A DNA stretch of 64,000 nucleotides from Lonicera japonica (Eukaryota; Streptophyta; Magnoliopsida; Dipsacales; Caprifoliaceae): assembly GCA_021464415.1 (NCBI GenBank), contig CM038463.1, positions 4,650,001 through 4,714,000 on the forward strand, given 5' to 3'. The notes under the pieces are model-generated. The model searched no databases. It was not told where the DNA came from and worked only from the letters and a program-made list of their open reading frames with translations. Positions 1 to 10,386 of this stretch are shown here, piece after piece; the first letter of the stretch is position 1; the number at the start of each line of letters is the position of its first letter. A program made the position numbers and the translations under genes.

Positions 1-270
1 AATCTTCCTTCTTCTTCTTCTTCCTCTTCTTCTTCTCAACAATGGTTTCTAAAATTTTACATTCATTTAACCCTTAATGCAACACAAACTAATTATAATT
101 AATCATTAATTCTTCTTCTTCTTCTTCTTCTTCTTCTCAACAACGGTTTCTAAAATTTTACATTCATTTAACCCTTAATGCAACACAAACTAATTATAAT
201 AAATCATTAATTCTTCTTCCTTCTCTTCTTCTTCTCAACAATGGTTTTTAAATTTTTGCATCCATCTACT
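1..270. repeat. Three imperfect tandem copies of a ~100-bp TTC-rich unit
   Basis: Each unit runs from a TTCTTC tract through CTCAACAATGGTTTCTAAA and ACCCTTAATGCAACACAAAC to AATCATTAATTC. Units begin near 1, 107 and 210, and the third decays. The same unit is repeated, more diverged, at about 7640-7890 in copy B, so it is part of that transposon family rather than a local satellite. Confidence 0.75.
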
Positions 271-625
271 CATTGGTCCCTTACAACCGTGGCCTCCTTG
301 TATCATATTTTAGCTCTCGGGACCTTACATCACCCTCTAAAAATCGAGTATTGAGAACAATTTCGGTTCTCTATGACCGAAGTTCATCCACTTCCTCGAT
401 CCCTCACAACCGAAGTATTATGGACTATATTTTTAGCTCTCGGGACCTTACATCGGTCTTTAACAACCGAGTATTTTGAATAATTTTGGTTTCATAGGAC
501 CGAAATTCATCAAATTGCTCGGTTTCCTAGGACCGAAGTTGTCTAAAATATAATCAAATTACACATTCGGTCACCGAAAACCGAATAAGTGCTTAAATTT
601 CGGTTTCCTGTAACCGAGGTAACCT
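270..625. repeat. Cluster of short CGGT...ACCG palindromic motifs
   Basis: At least eight imperfect palindromes of the type CGGTTTCCTAGGACCGAA occur at roughly 30-60 bp spacing. Diverged relatives (GGTCCTTGAGAACCAAG and similar) appear in copy B at about 8118-8300. They lie inside the element, so internal repeats of the transposon are the simplest reading. A regulatory role cannot be shown from the sequence. Confidence 0.5.
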
Positions 626-940
626 GTTCTAATGCTCTAATTCGTTTTGTTGGTACAATTTTTTTTTTTGATATTAACTAAAGAAAATAAACATTAAACA
701 TAATAAAAACAAACATATCTTTCTTTCATTAGGTTTTTCTACTTTGATAATCCTTGATTTGCTATTCTCTACCATTCTCTACAACTTAAGGTATTTTTTT
801 GTGTGACATTAATGGTGATTTTGTGTATTTTTGTGAGTTACTTTTGAATTTTTGTTGGCTTTTGAAATGAATTGAATGAGATAGAATGTGTTAATTAGAT
901 CTGAATTTTTGTTAATTATTAATCATTGAGTAAAAATCAT

Positions 941-955
941 AGAGAAGAAGAAGAA

Positions 956-986
<31 letters not shown>

Positions 987-1084
987 AAGAAGAGGAAGAT
1001 GAAGAAGAAGAAGAAGAAGAAGAAGATGAAGAGGAAGAGGAAGAGGAAGAAGAAGAAGAAGAAGAAGATGAAGATGATGATGAA
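941..1084. repeat. GAA/GAG/GAT-rich microsatellite
   Basis: An almost pure purine strand made of GAA units with GAG and GAT interruptions. It belongs to the right arm of copy A; copy B has the equivalent tract at 8607-8691. Long GAA/TTC tracts are known to be able to form triplex structures. Confidence 0.85.
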
Positions 1085-1610
1085 TAGTAATTAATGTTAA
1101 TGGGTAATTAGTTGGTTGAAAATGATTAATTGAGTGGGGTGGAAATAGGAGTTTAGAACTTTTTTTTTGGTGGGAGTTGAAGCAAGTAGTTTGTGGGGTG
1201 GAAATAGCACCACCCATTAAAAGTGCTTGTTTAAAATATTTGAGTTCAATTTTTCTCCCCATAACTCATTAAATCACTCAAACTAATCCTTTAAGTCTTT
1301 CGACTATATGCATTAAAAAAATAAATAAAAAATAAATAACTTTCTAAAATCTCACATATGGTATCTAAAGTACAATTCTACCTTCAATCCTTCAAATCGG
1401 AGGGGATTCTTTAGTGCTATGCATCATTCTTTCTTTTCGATCACATTTTGACACACTAACGTGACTTACGTTAGTGAATCTAATCAAGTTCAAAATAAAA
1501 TCACATGTTTCCTAACAATCAAGATTATTATTTTTTTGTATTCTTCGAGTATTAATACAATACGGTAATACTCAATACTCAATAATAAAATATCAAAATA
1601 TATATGCATT

Positions 1611-2976
1611 TGTTAGAACAATTAGTGTCCTAAACAACAATAAATTTATATATCGTGTATCATGTAAATTGTCAAGAGACAAGCATAAGAGAGAAGAGAT
1701 TGTGTTCCCGTCTTCATGGATAATTAACGATTGAATAGCGCAACGGATTGATGAGCAGTCTTAGTCAATAGAATGGTCTTCCAACCCTTTCCCTAATCTT
1801 AATTTTCTTAGTTTCTCTCCTTGAGAGGATGTAGAGAATATATAAAAAAAAAACTAACTTCTCTCTGTTATGAAAGAAGACAAGTATATATAGGGATGGG
1901 TTGGGACCATTGCTCAATTACATAAGTTCCCTTGAACAATCCGATAATTCTATTTTCGCCCCTCATAGAAACGAATTTACATAAGTGCATCTACACATTT
2001 TTCCATGATAAATAACCCGCAAAGCCTACTTAAAACATTAGTTGGATCACTTGAGTTTAGGCTTTATTAATGATGACTAATGTTTAAAATTGCCATAGCG
2101 TAACGCGTTGGTTTTTTTTTCGGAAATTGCGTAGCGCTCATAAATTGCGTAATAGCGTAAGCAATTTGGATAGTGAATAGTGTAGTAATAAAAAAAATAA
2201 AAATAATATTATACTCAACATAATCAATAAACTAAAAATATTAATCTAAATATTAATTAATTAAATGAGTTCTAAATTAATTATAAAATATATATATATA
2301 ATAAATTAATTAAATAAATTCATTAAATTAAATATATACTAAATTAATTATAAAATAAGCATGAGTTAAAGAAAAAGGACTAAGTGAAACTGTCAAAGAC
2401 CTAAAAGGAAAAACGATTAACTTTGTCGTTCTACTGAGAAGAACGGGAGAAGAAAAGGATGGGAAAAGAAGAGGAGAAGCTGGCTCGAAGGCTCGAACAT
2501 CGACTCCACCCACTACCATCGACTAGTGTAATACTAACGCCCAATCTGCTCAAACCCTAATGCCCAAAACAGATCGAGTTAGGGTTTCCGTCTGAAAAAA
2601 AGAGGAGGAGAAGAATAGGAGAAGAATAGAGAAGAACATCCAGCGAGGCTAGGGTTTGTCTTAACATCTTACTCGATTTTGCCCTTAATATTTTTTTTAA
2701 GTGGCTTGTCCAAATAGCGTGCAAAATTGGAAGATTGCGTCAAATTGCACGCATTTAACGCGGAATTGCATGGAATTGCGTGCCACATCATCAAATTTCT
2801 TATGCTATTTAGTTAGAACGCAAGTAGAACTGCGCTATATAGCGTTTCACCACTGAAAAACGCAATAGCGCGCTATTGCGTGCCACGTTGCGCGCTTTTG
2901 AAAACTCTGATGATGACACACATTAAATATTCATAATGTGGACCAAAGTTGAATTAACTATAAAATTAAACCAGCA
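1611..2976 (-). repeat. 3' LTR of copia element 1, split by an insertion
   Basis: Outer parts 1611-2077 and 2918-2976 align with the 5' LTR. The sequence between is a separate insertion flanked by ATGATGAC. The polypurine tract lies just inside (minus strand AGTGGGAGAT, 2977-2988). Confidence 0.88.
2078..2909. mobile_element. hAT-like non-autonomous element inside the copia LTR
   Basis: An 832-bp insertion bounded by an exact 8-bp direct repeat ATGATGAC (2070-2077 and 2910-2917). The undisturbed sister LTR has the site once, which proves insertion. The ends are weakly inverted (TAATGTTTAAAATTG against CAGAGTTTTCAAAAG on the other strand, about 8 of 15 matching). Both subterminal regions carry many GCGTAATAGCG / GCAATAGCGCGC type motifs, dense at both ends as expected for transposase binding repeats. 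No coding sequence was seen. The 8-bp TSD points to hAT. Confidence 0.75.
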
Positions 2977-3411
2977 ATCTCCCACTGGGCCACATATGTA
3001 TCCTGACATATGTGTTTAACCTAATTAAGCTCATAACCATAGGGTATCAAACAATCTGTCCATTAACTATGTCAATATAGGACCAAAGAGGCCTTCGTTA
3101 CATTAATCGTAACTCGACCCATCAATGATCACGATACCAACACAATCAAATGACATAGATCAATCATGGTGCGTGGCATGCAAATTACATGTAATATGAT
3201 CTAAACATGCCTATTTTCAACTGTTCCTACTTAACTTTATGGAGATCAATACTTAACAGAGTTTAATAAATTGAATACTTTATTTCTGCAAAAAATAACC
3301 TGAATGTAACTCTAGTTAATCATAAAGTAACAAACCAAATACAAACTTCCACTAAACTAAAGTATCCTCAAATAGACTAACACCCATATGAGCAATGTGC
3401 TCGTGAAAGAC

Positions 3412-3755
3412 TGTAACGACCCGGTCCCACCTCGGTACGATTTGTCCCCTCTGGGCGGCTCCGCTCCAGCACCAACTGGGCAGCCCTCTCCCTCAGGGTT
3501 TTGTCTCTGAGAGCTCATGACCAGCTTTCCAAGGGGTCACCCATTCTGGGATTGCTCTGACCGCCTACTCGCTTAACTTCGGAGTTCTGATGGGATCCGA
3601 AGCCAGTGAGCCCCCAAAAGGCCTCGTACTTAATTAGCGACCAACTCCTACTTATATGGGTCTCAAGGAACTCCCCCACTTTTCGATGTGGGATGCCCCC
3701 TTTGAGTTACACTTCCTCCCCCTAAGGCAGTACTTATCACTCGCAGGGCGTCACA
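3412..3755 (-). mobile_element. Cassandra-type solo LTR carrying a 5S rRNA-like segment
   Basis: A 344-bp unit with TG...CA ends on the minus strand (TGTGACGCCC...GGTCGTTACA), flanked by an exact 5-bp TSD AAGAC (3407-3411 and 3756-3760). On the minus strand it contains GGATCCCATCAGAACTCCGA followed by AGTTAAGCG, and then GGGTGACC; these are the promoter-bearing parts of plant 5S rRNA. A 5S segment inside the LTR is the hallmark of Cassandra TRIM elements. Only one LTR is present, so it is a solo LTR. It splits the RNase H frame of copia element 1 just before the C-terminal residues. Confidence 0.9.
3500..3625 (-). ncRNA. 5S rRNA-derived segment (within the Cassandra LTR)
   Basis: The minus strand holds the 5S internal control region: box A-like AAGTTAAGCG at about 3570-3580 and box C-like GGGTGACC at about 3535-3542. 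The central and 3' parts diverge from a standard 5S gene and there is no tandem array, so this is a transposon-borne promoter segment, not a ribosomal gene. Confidence 0.75.
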
Positions 3756-5581
3756 AAGACCTTGGGTGGTAATCCCTTGGTAAGCGGATCCGCTATCATA
3801 GAGTTTGTTCCAATGTATTCTATAAAAATCTGACCACTTTGTACTCTTTCCTTTACAACGAGAAACTTGATGTCAATATGATTTGACTTTGTTGAGCTTC
3901 TGTTGTTATTAGAATATAAAACCGCTGATTTATTGTCACAATATAGTTTGAGTGGTCTTTCAACACCTTCCAAAATTCGCAGCCCGGTGACAAAATTTCG
4001 CAGCTATATTCCATGATTGGACGCCTCATAACATGCTATAAAATCTGTAGTCATGATAGACGAAGCAACGAGTGTCTGCTTAGCAGACCTCCACGAAATC
4101 GCTCCACCGGCTAACAAATAAACATAGCCTGAAGTGGATCTCATGCTGTCTTGGCATCCAGCAAAATCGGAATCGGAATACCCAATGATCTCTAACTTAT
4201 TCGATCTTCTATATGTGAACATGTTCTCCTTTGTTCTCTGTAAATATCTCATAACCCGCTTGGCTGCCTTCCAATGATCCATGCTAGGGTTACTTAAATA
4301 TCTGCCTAACATACCGACTATGAACGCAATATTTGGACGAATACATGCTTGAGCATACATTAGACTCCTTACAGCCGATGCATAGGGAATCTTCTGCATT
4401 TCCTTAATTTCAAGGCTATTCTTCGAGCATTGACTGAGACTAAATTTGTCTCATTTAGCGACTAGGGTTTCACCTGGTTTGCAATTTTGCATGCCAAATC
4501 TATTGAGAATTGTCTCAATATAGTTTCTTTGTGACAATCCCAATATACCCCGAGAACGATCTCGGTGTATCTCAATTCCTAACACAAAGGAAACATTACC
4601 AAGATCTTTAATTTCAAAATTCTTTGATAAAAATTTCTTGGTGTCATGCAACATGCCTATGTCATTTGTGGCAAGCAATATGTCATCGAGGTACAAAACC
4701 AGAAAAATGTGTTTACTCCCACTGAACTTGTGATACACACAATCATAAACAAAATTCGTTTCAAAACCATATGAAGCAATGACTTGATGAAATTTGAAGT
4801 ACCACTGACGAGAAGCCTGCTTGAGTCCATAGATGAATTTTGTCAATTTACAAACCATATTCTTTGGGTCTCCTGACACAAAGTTTTTTGGCTGCACCAT
4901 ATAAATTGTTTCTTCAATGTCGTCATTAAGAAATGCTGTTTTGACATCCATTTGATGCAACTCAAGATCAAAATATGCAACAAGCGCCATAATTGTCCTA
5001 AAAGAGTCTTTCGTAGAAATCGGAGAAAAAGTGTCTTTACAGTCAATTCCTTCCTTCTGAGTAAAGCCCTTTGCCACAAGACGTGCCTTATACCTCTCCA
5101 CATTATGCACGAGCAAATCATCCGATAAGTCGAGCTTTAGTGCCTTAAGTTTTGAAGTAAGATGAGACATCTCCATGATGTACTTTCGAACATTACCCTT
5201 ACCCTTATACTTTATTGAAATCAAGTTCGCTAAGAGCCTACTTGTTTCAGCTTTATCGTTTTTGACAAAACGATTCTGAATTTCCTCAAGGAATTTACTG
5301 GTAATGATATTGTCATCTGTTATTGCACCTCTAAAAGCCTCTGGAATTCCGCGCTTCATGATTATAAGACTTAGCCTATTTGAACGATCCCACTTTTCAA
5401 AATATGCAATTTCCTCAAGAGTACTTTGTTCAATGAGATCATTCGGTTTTGGCATTCTCAATGCCAAGTCTATGTCCATGCAGCCAAGAATAATTAATAT
5501 ATTCTCTTTTCAATCCTTAAAGTTTGTTCCATTTAACATTGGAACATTACTCATGTTTGCAGATATAGAAGTGGTAGACAT
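3756..5581 (-). pseudogene. Copia gag-RT-RNase H fusion, protease and integrase deleted
   Basis: The frame starts at 5581. It has a premature TGA at codon 24 (5510-5512; the family usually has Trp there), then continues open from 5479 to 4451. About 120 gag residues run straight, in frame, into the reverse transcriptase at VERYKARLVAKGFTQ; zinc knuckle, protease and integrase are absent. RT motifs QMDVKTAFLN, YGLKQASRQW and YLDDIL are present. After LVAK another TGA interrupts a frame that otherwise continues into the RNase H region (SDSDFAGC, STSGYVYLL). A frameshift near 3975-4005 separates the last part (YCDNKSA, DPLTKGLPPK). The Cassandra insertion then cuts off the end, whose missing residues reappear beyond it (VFHEHIAHMGV). 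Not functional as it stands. Confidence 0.85.
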
Positions 5582-5599
5582 TAAAGCTGAATAAAGAAC

Positions 5600-6800
5600 A
5601 AAAGTAAATTAAATTAACAATAATGCTCACATCAAATAACCAAATAACTGGTCTATAAATTGATTAATGCTATTGCAACATCTCAAGATACATAGCACAA
5701 CATTAATACTAAATTTTTGGATTGTAATATTAATTGTAAGTGGTACTCTTGGTAAATAATCAAACATTGACAATAAAGTATGTCAAATAACAAATCTATA
5801 TTTGGATTGATTTATTATTCACATAAAGGTACCTTAATAATTGTCACATGTTTACCATTATAGGTGTGTGTGCAATTCAGCCAAGTATTAGAGCGTCTCT
5901 TTGGACAGGATAATGCCCGCATGAATCACACAAACACATACATTATATTTAATTTTTCCCCAAAGATCAATCTTACTCAAGAGATGTTACTTTGGCAACA
6001 TCTTGTGTAAATTGATATAAATAAAATATTAGATAAATGTAACCATAAATGTTGTACATAATTAATTAATTTTTCTGCCAGATACCTTGTCACTGCCGGA
6101 AATAGTGACAAACTGAACTTGTAACAATTATAAACTGTGGGACAATTCTGCATAAACTTGTCACTGCTAAAAACAGTGACAATTTCGACGCGCAAAAATA
6201 CTGTTTATCTTCTTCCAGAAAAAAATAAAAAATAAAAAAATTCTTCTTCCAATTTTTTTTATAATCCAAAATTTCAATAATTTGACTATAATAGATATAC
6301 CACAGATCAGATCCGTTTATACATATAACGGCCACACCAAATTCATGCATACTCATGGCCACATAACATAAACATACATGTATATATATATTGCATTTAT
6401 CATTCTAATGGTAGTGCAAGAAATGAGTAAAATTACTTAACCCACTAAAGATGTTTTATATCAAAAGTGAACCATATATATATATACCCACGACCATCCA
6501 CAAAAAAAATAAAATATATTACCAGTACACATCCTTTACTTTATGAACACTAGATTACCCAAAAGGACAAAACAATTTAGTATATTAATTGCTTTGTTTG
6601 AAAACCGTACACACTTTTTCTCAAAAATCGTGCACTAAATTGATACGTTATTGTTAGAAGCCTACCCGTATATAATTACCCAAAGCCATGGACAATGACG
6701 CATGGATTCATACACGAATATGTATATATATAATCAATGAATTTATATAATTCAAGAGTATGGATTTCCTCATATAAAATCTCTAATAATAGGCATGATA
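5600..6800 (-). other. Untranslated leader region of copia element 1
   Basis: About 1.2 kb between the primer binding site and the gag start. No coding signature was seen on either strand. Short minus-strand reading frames here are AT-rich chance frames. Confidence 0.6.
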
Positions 6801-6808
6801 CCAACCTG

Positions 6809-6820
6809 GCTCTGATACCA
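6809..6820 (-). other. Primer binding site of copia element 1 (initiator tRNA-Met type)
   Basis: The minus strand reads TGGTATCAGAGC two bases after the LTR end. This is the standard plant copia primer site complementary to the 3' end of initiator tRNA-Met, and it fixes the element's orientation. Confidence 0.9.
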
Positions 6821-6822
6821 CT

Positions 6823-7347
6823 TGTTAGAACAATTAGTGTCTTAAACAACAATAAATTTCTAAATCGTGTATCATGTCAATTGTCAAGAGACAAGCATAA
6901 GAGAGAAGAGATTGTGTACCCGTCTCCATGGGTAATTAACGATTGAACGGCACAGCAGATTGATGAACACTCTTAGTCAATGGAATGGTCTTCGAACCAT
7001 TTCCCTAATCTTAATTTCCTTAGTTTCTTTCCTTGAGAGGATGTAGAGAATATATAAAAAAAACTAACTTTTCTCTGTTATGAAAGAAGACAAGTATATA
7101 TAGGAATGGGTTGGGGACCATTGCTCAATTACATAAGTTCCCTTAAACTATCCGATAATTCCATTTTCGCCCCTCATAGAAACGAATTCACATAAGTGCA
7201 TTTACACATTTTCCCATGATAAATAACCCCCAAAACCTACTTAAAACATTAGTTGGATCACTTGAGTTTAGGCTTTATTAATGATGACACACATTAATTA
7301 TACATAATGTGGACTAAAGTTGAATTAACTATAAAATTAAACCAACA
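6823..7347 (-). repeat. 5' LTR of copia element 1
   Basis: A 525-bp LTR with TG...CA ends. It matches 1611-2976 along its whole length apart from the 832-bp insertion in the latter. It contains TATATAAAA-like and TATATATAGG stretches that could act as a core promoter. Confidence 0.9.
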
Positions 7348-7483
7348 ACATTATCTAAACTTTGCATATTATTTTTGTTTCTTATTATTGCTAACGGCAC
7401 CACACATATAATTTCTGACTGTACAATTATTTTAAACATTTATGTAATATTTAAGAAGCCAATTGACAAGTATTTTTAAAAAT

Positions 7484-8838
7484 GGGTGGTGCTATTTCAA
7501 CCCCTATAAGTACTTGATACTATTCCCACTTTTATTACAACTTCCATTTAATCCCACTGCCTCCTGGTACTCTCATTGCCTCCTCTAGCACTCCTGGTGC
7601 ATCATCAAGCACCCCCACATTAATACACATAGATTAATGATGCTCCTTTTTTTTACTCTTATTTTTCTCAACAATGCAATCTAAAATTTTACATTCATCT
7701 ACCCTTTGATGCAATTATAATTAATCATTAATCCTCATTCTCTTTTTTCTTCTTATCAACAATGGAATCTAAATTCTTACATTTATCGTCCTTAATGCAA
7801 TACAAACTAATAATAATTAATCATTAATTCTTTTTATTCTTCTCAACAATAGTTTTTAAATTCTTGCATTCATCTACTCTTAATGCAACACAAAGAAATC
7901 TTAAGTTGTAGAGTATGGTAGCGAAGAGAGAATTGAAGGTTCATATTTATTTATTTTTCTTAACATACACAATAAATATATATACAATAACAAACAAAAA
8001 AAAATTTGGGCACACAAAAAAGATTCCATCGGTTACGGGGAATCGAATTTGTAGCCTGTATTCATTTTCTGAAGACAAGTGTGAACATTTATGCAAACAC
8101 ATAGAAATAGGATAATTTGGTCCTTGAGAACCAAGCAAGGTGCCTGTTATTCAGTTCTTGAGGGCGAGTGTAAACTTATTACTCGGTGCTTAGGAGTCGA
8201 GTAAGGCATTGGCGTTAAACATTATTCCCTATATCACCTAAATGGCTAAATGTTACACTCGATCTTTAGAAACTAAATATATGCTACAAATTCAGTTACT
8301 CGCTGTAGATGGAACATTTCGTGTACCTAGTTTTGTTTTCTTCATATTGCATAAAACTAAAAGGATTGCATAAAACTAAAAGGAAGAAAACGACATATTT
8401 GCAAGAACTTTTGCCATCCCCATCCTCAATAATTGTCAATATTGGAGTAAATTTTATTTATAGAGCAAAGTAGTTAATTTTTATTTATATAAACCCAAAA
8501 TTTGTTTATGACAACTTTTGTGTTGTCACTTTTAAATTTGAATTCCTAATCTAAATATTAGTATGTGTTTTGCCATGGTAGAAGATAAGATATATATATG
8601 TGGAAGAAGAAGAAGAAGAAGAAGAAGAAGAAGAAGAAGAAAGAAGAAGAAGAAGAAGAAGAAGAAGAAGAAGAAGAAGAAAAAAGCATATCTAAAGAAA
8701 AAGAAGAAAAATAGTGATTAATGTTAATAAGTGATTAATTGAGTGAATGTGATTAATTGAAAGGGGTAAAAATAAAGTATACATTTTTTTTACTAAAAGT
8801 AAAATAAAATATTTTTGGAGGTAAAAATAACAACATCC
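7484..8838. mobile_element. Non-autonomous TIR element, copy B
   Basis: The left end GGGTGGTGCTATTTCAACC (from 7484) is matched by an inverted right end (reverse complement GGATGTTGTTATTTTTACC, ending about 8838), about 14 of 19 matching. AT-rich flanks TTTTAAAAAT and TTTAAAATA are an imperfect candidate TSD of about 9 bp. Inside are two to three TTC-rich ~100-bp repeats (7640-7890), diverged ACCG-type motifs, and a long GAA tract (8607-8691). It is structurally the same as copy A but clearly diverged, and carries no transposase. Confidence 0.6.
8607..8691. repeat. (GAA)n microsatellite
   Basis: A nearly perfect run of about 28 GAA units on the plus strand with one interruption near 8640. 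It corresponds to the GAA tract of copy A. Confidence 0.9.
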
Positions 8839-9129
8839 TTTAAAATAGCACACATAAAGTTGAGTGCAGCTTATTTTTGACATTTGAATGAACAAGATAA
8901 ATTGCTAGGTACCTTGGCATTAAACCATGGGTAAAAATTGAGATTCTGCTAGACCTACTTTGGCTACTCAATTACCAAACGAACTCCATCCTCATTATTT
9001 TAAGGTGGTGATAAATGTACCAATTTTGTTGTTACTAATACCTTCTATACCTTACACCCCCTATTTTAAAAAATAATTATCACACACACCCCACTCTACC
9101 ACCCTATAACTTAATAAACATAATTATGT

Positions 9130-9480
9130 TAATACTCTCCCGTCATTGAAAAAGTATTTTCATTGGTACTCGCTTGATATTGAGCATCTCGAACTTCATC
9201 AATAATTTACGGTATATCCCATTTTTTTAGATATACTCGTCTAATTTATGGTGTGTAAATGTGTTAATACTTTTTTGTCATTGTAAGAGTATATTCATTA
9301 ATACTCGCTCGACATTGAACATTTTAAACTTCAATAATAATTTAAGTTACGGCCCATTTTTTGAAATATACTCGTCTAGTTTATGGCAAGTAAATGTGAT
9401 AAAACTCTCCAGTCATTGGGAAAGTATCTTTATTGTTACTCGCTTAACATTGAGTATCTAAAACTTAAATGAATATGTAG
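9130..9480. repeat. ~133-bp minisatellite, about 2.6 units
   Basis: Units begin near 9130, 9263 and 9398. Each contains a CTCnnGTCATTG core, TACTCGCTnnACATTGA, and (in the first two) CCCATTTTTT..ATATACTCGTCTA followed by TTTATGG. The copies differ by perhaps 20%. No coding potential. TA-rich and GGA-rich tracts follow to about 9710. Confidence 0.75.
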
Positions 9481-10329
9481 GTACAATTTTTTTTCATTTT
9501 TTAAAAAATATATATATATATATATGCATTTTTTCGTTTGTTTTTTCTTTTATTTTAGAATATGCATGTATATGTTTTGAAGGAGGAAGAGGAGAAAGAA
9601 TTCATATTTTTTTTGTTTTCGAATATGTATATATATATATATGTATATATGTATGTTTTGAAGAAGAGGAAAAAGATGAAAAGGAAAAGGAAAAGGAGGA
9701 GGAGAAGAGAGTGGTGAGATTATAGTATTATTTTATTGTGATTAATAATTAACTTTTGAATAAAAAAAATAAAATGAGAGAGTGGTGAAAATAAAATTTA
9801 TTTTAATATTAATAAAACTTTTAAAAATATTAGTAACAATAAAAAAGTGCATTTATTACACTCTTATTTTAAGAAAATCTCTCTCTCTTCTCTCTCGTTC
9901 TTTATGTCTTCTCATCAACCACTTAACCAACTCCAATTACCTAACCAACCCTTCCGCTTCTCACTTAAAAGTCAAAAATAATGTTGCACAAATTACTATC
10001 TAACCACTCTCGTTACTTTTATAAAAATCACTTGAATTATTTTCAAGTGCACGTGTTTAATAGGGACTTTTATTTTATTCTAAATATGATATAATAATAT
10101 TAGCATCAATTTTTCAATAATAAAGCAATTTTTTTCAATAGATATATTCTTGTAAAATTTCTATCCTATTTTTTTTTTATTTATTTATTTAATTACACTT
10201 TGATTTCTTTTGTACGGCCGCACCTGTAACTTTGGTTCAATTTTCAGGTGCACCAAATTCAAATTCAAATCTAATAAAGCGAGTCAAAAAAGACCACCAT
10301 GAAAAATCAAATCAAAAGCCGTACTAATA
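9481..10329. other. Intergenic, upstream of the receptor kinase gene
   Basis: AT-rich with a purine-rich GAGGAAGAGGAG stretch at about 9580-9710 and short TA repeats. The promoter of the downstream kinase must lie here, but no clear TATA box stands out close to its start. No gene seen. Confidence 0.5.
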
Positions 10330-10386
10330 ATGATAGAATTGTTTGTAAGTTGGACAGTAGCAGCACCCGCCCAGCTCAACTGCCAA

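Larger units (their letters stand above)
1..1217. mobile_element. Non-autonomous TIR element, copy A (left end outside window)
   Basis: The right end reads GAAATAGCACCACCCATT near 1201-1217. This is the inverted complement of the left end of copy B (ATGGGTGGTGCTATTTC, from about 7483). Both copies have TTC-rich tandem repeats on the left arm and a long GAA run on the right arm, so single strands could fold into a large hairpin. No transposase reading frame is visible; the long minus-strand reading frame here is only Leu/His translation of the GAA tract. The family looks like a Mutator-like or fold-back non-autonomous element, but the superfamily is inferred. The left terminus is outside the window. 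Confidence 0.55.
1611..7347 (-). mobile_element. Ty1/copia LTR retrotransposon 1, full length but decayed and nested
   Basis: On the minus strand the element reads 5' LTR (6823-7347), primer binding site (6809-6820), leader, gag, RT, RNase H (5581-3756), polypurine tract (2977-2988), 3' LTR (1611-2976). LTRs begin TGTTGG and end CTAACA. The flanks GCATT (1606-1610) and ACATT (7348-7352) match at four of five bases and are the likely TSD. The LTRs look about 92% identical by eye over the compared half, so insertion is not recent. Two later insertions interrupt it: a hAT-like element in the 3' LTR and a Cassandra-type solo LTR in the RNase H region. Protease and integrase are missing. Its flanks belong to two copies of another element family (A and B). 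Confidence 0.9.

Noticed and set aside
912..1262. 116-codon minus-strand frame rich in Leu, His and Pro
   Set aside because: It is the translation of the GAA microsatellite of copy A; there is no protein signature.
3500..3625. A real 5S rRNA gene
   Set aside because: It lies inside a TG...CA unit with a 5-bp TSD, is diverged at both ends and is single-copy, so it belongs to a Cassandra-type LTR.
5304..5594. 96-codon plus-strand frame
   Set aside because: Antisense shadow of the copia gag region.
10330..10386. 19-residue N-terminal extension of the receptor kinase
   Set aside because: It would bury the signal peptide; the Met at 10387 gives normal receptor topology.
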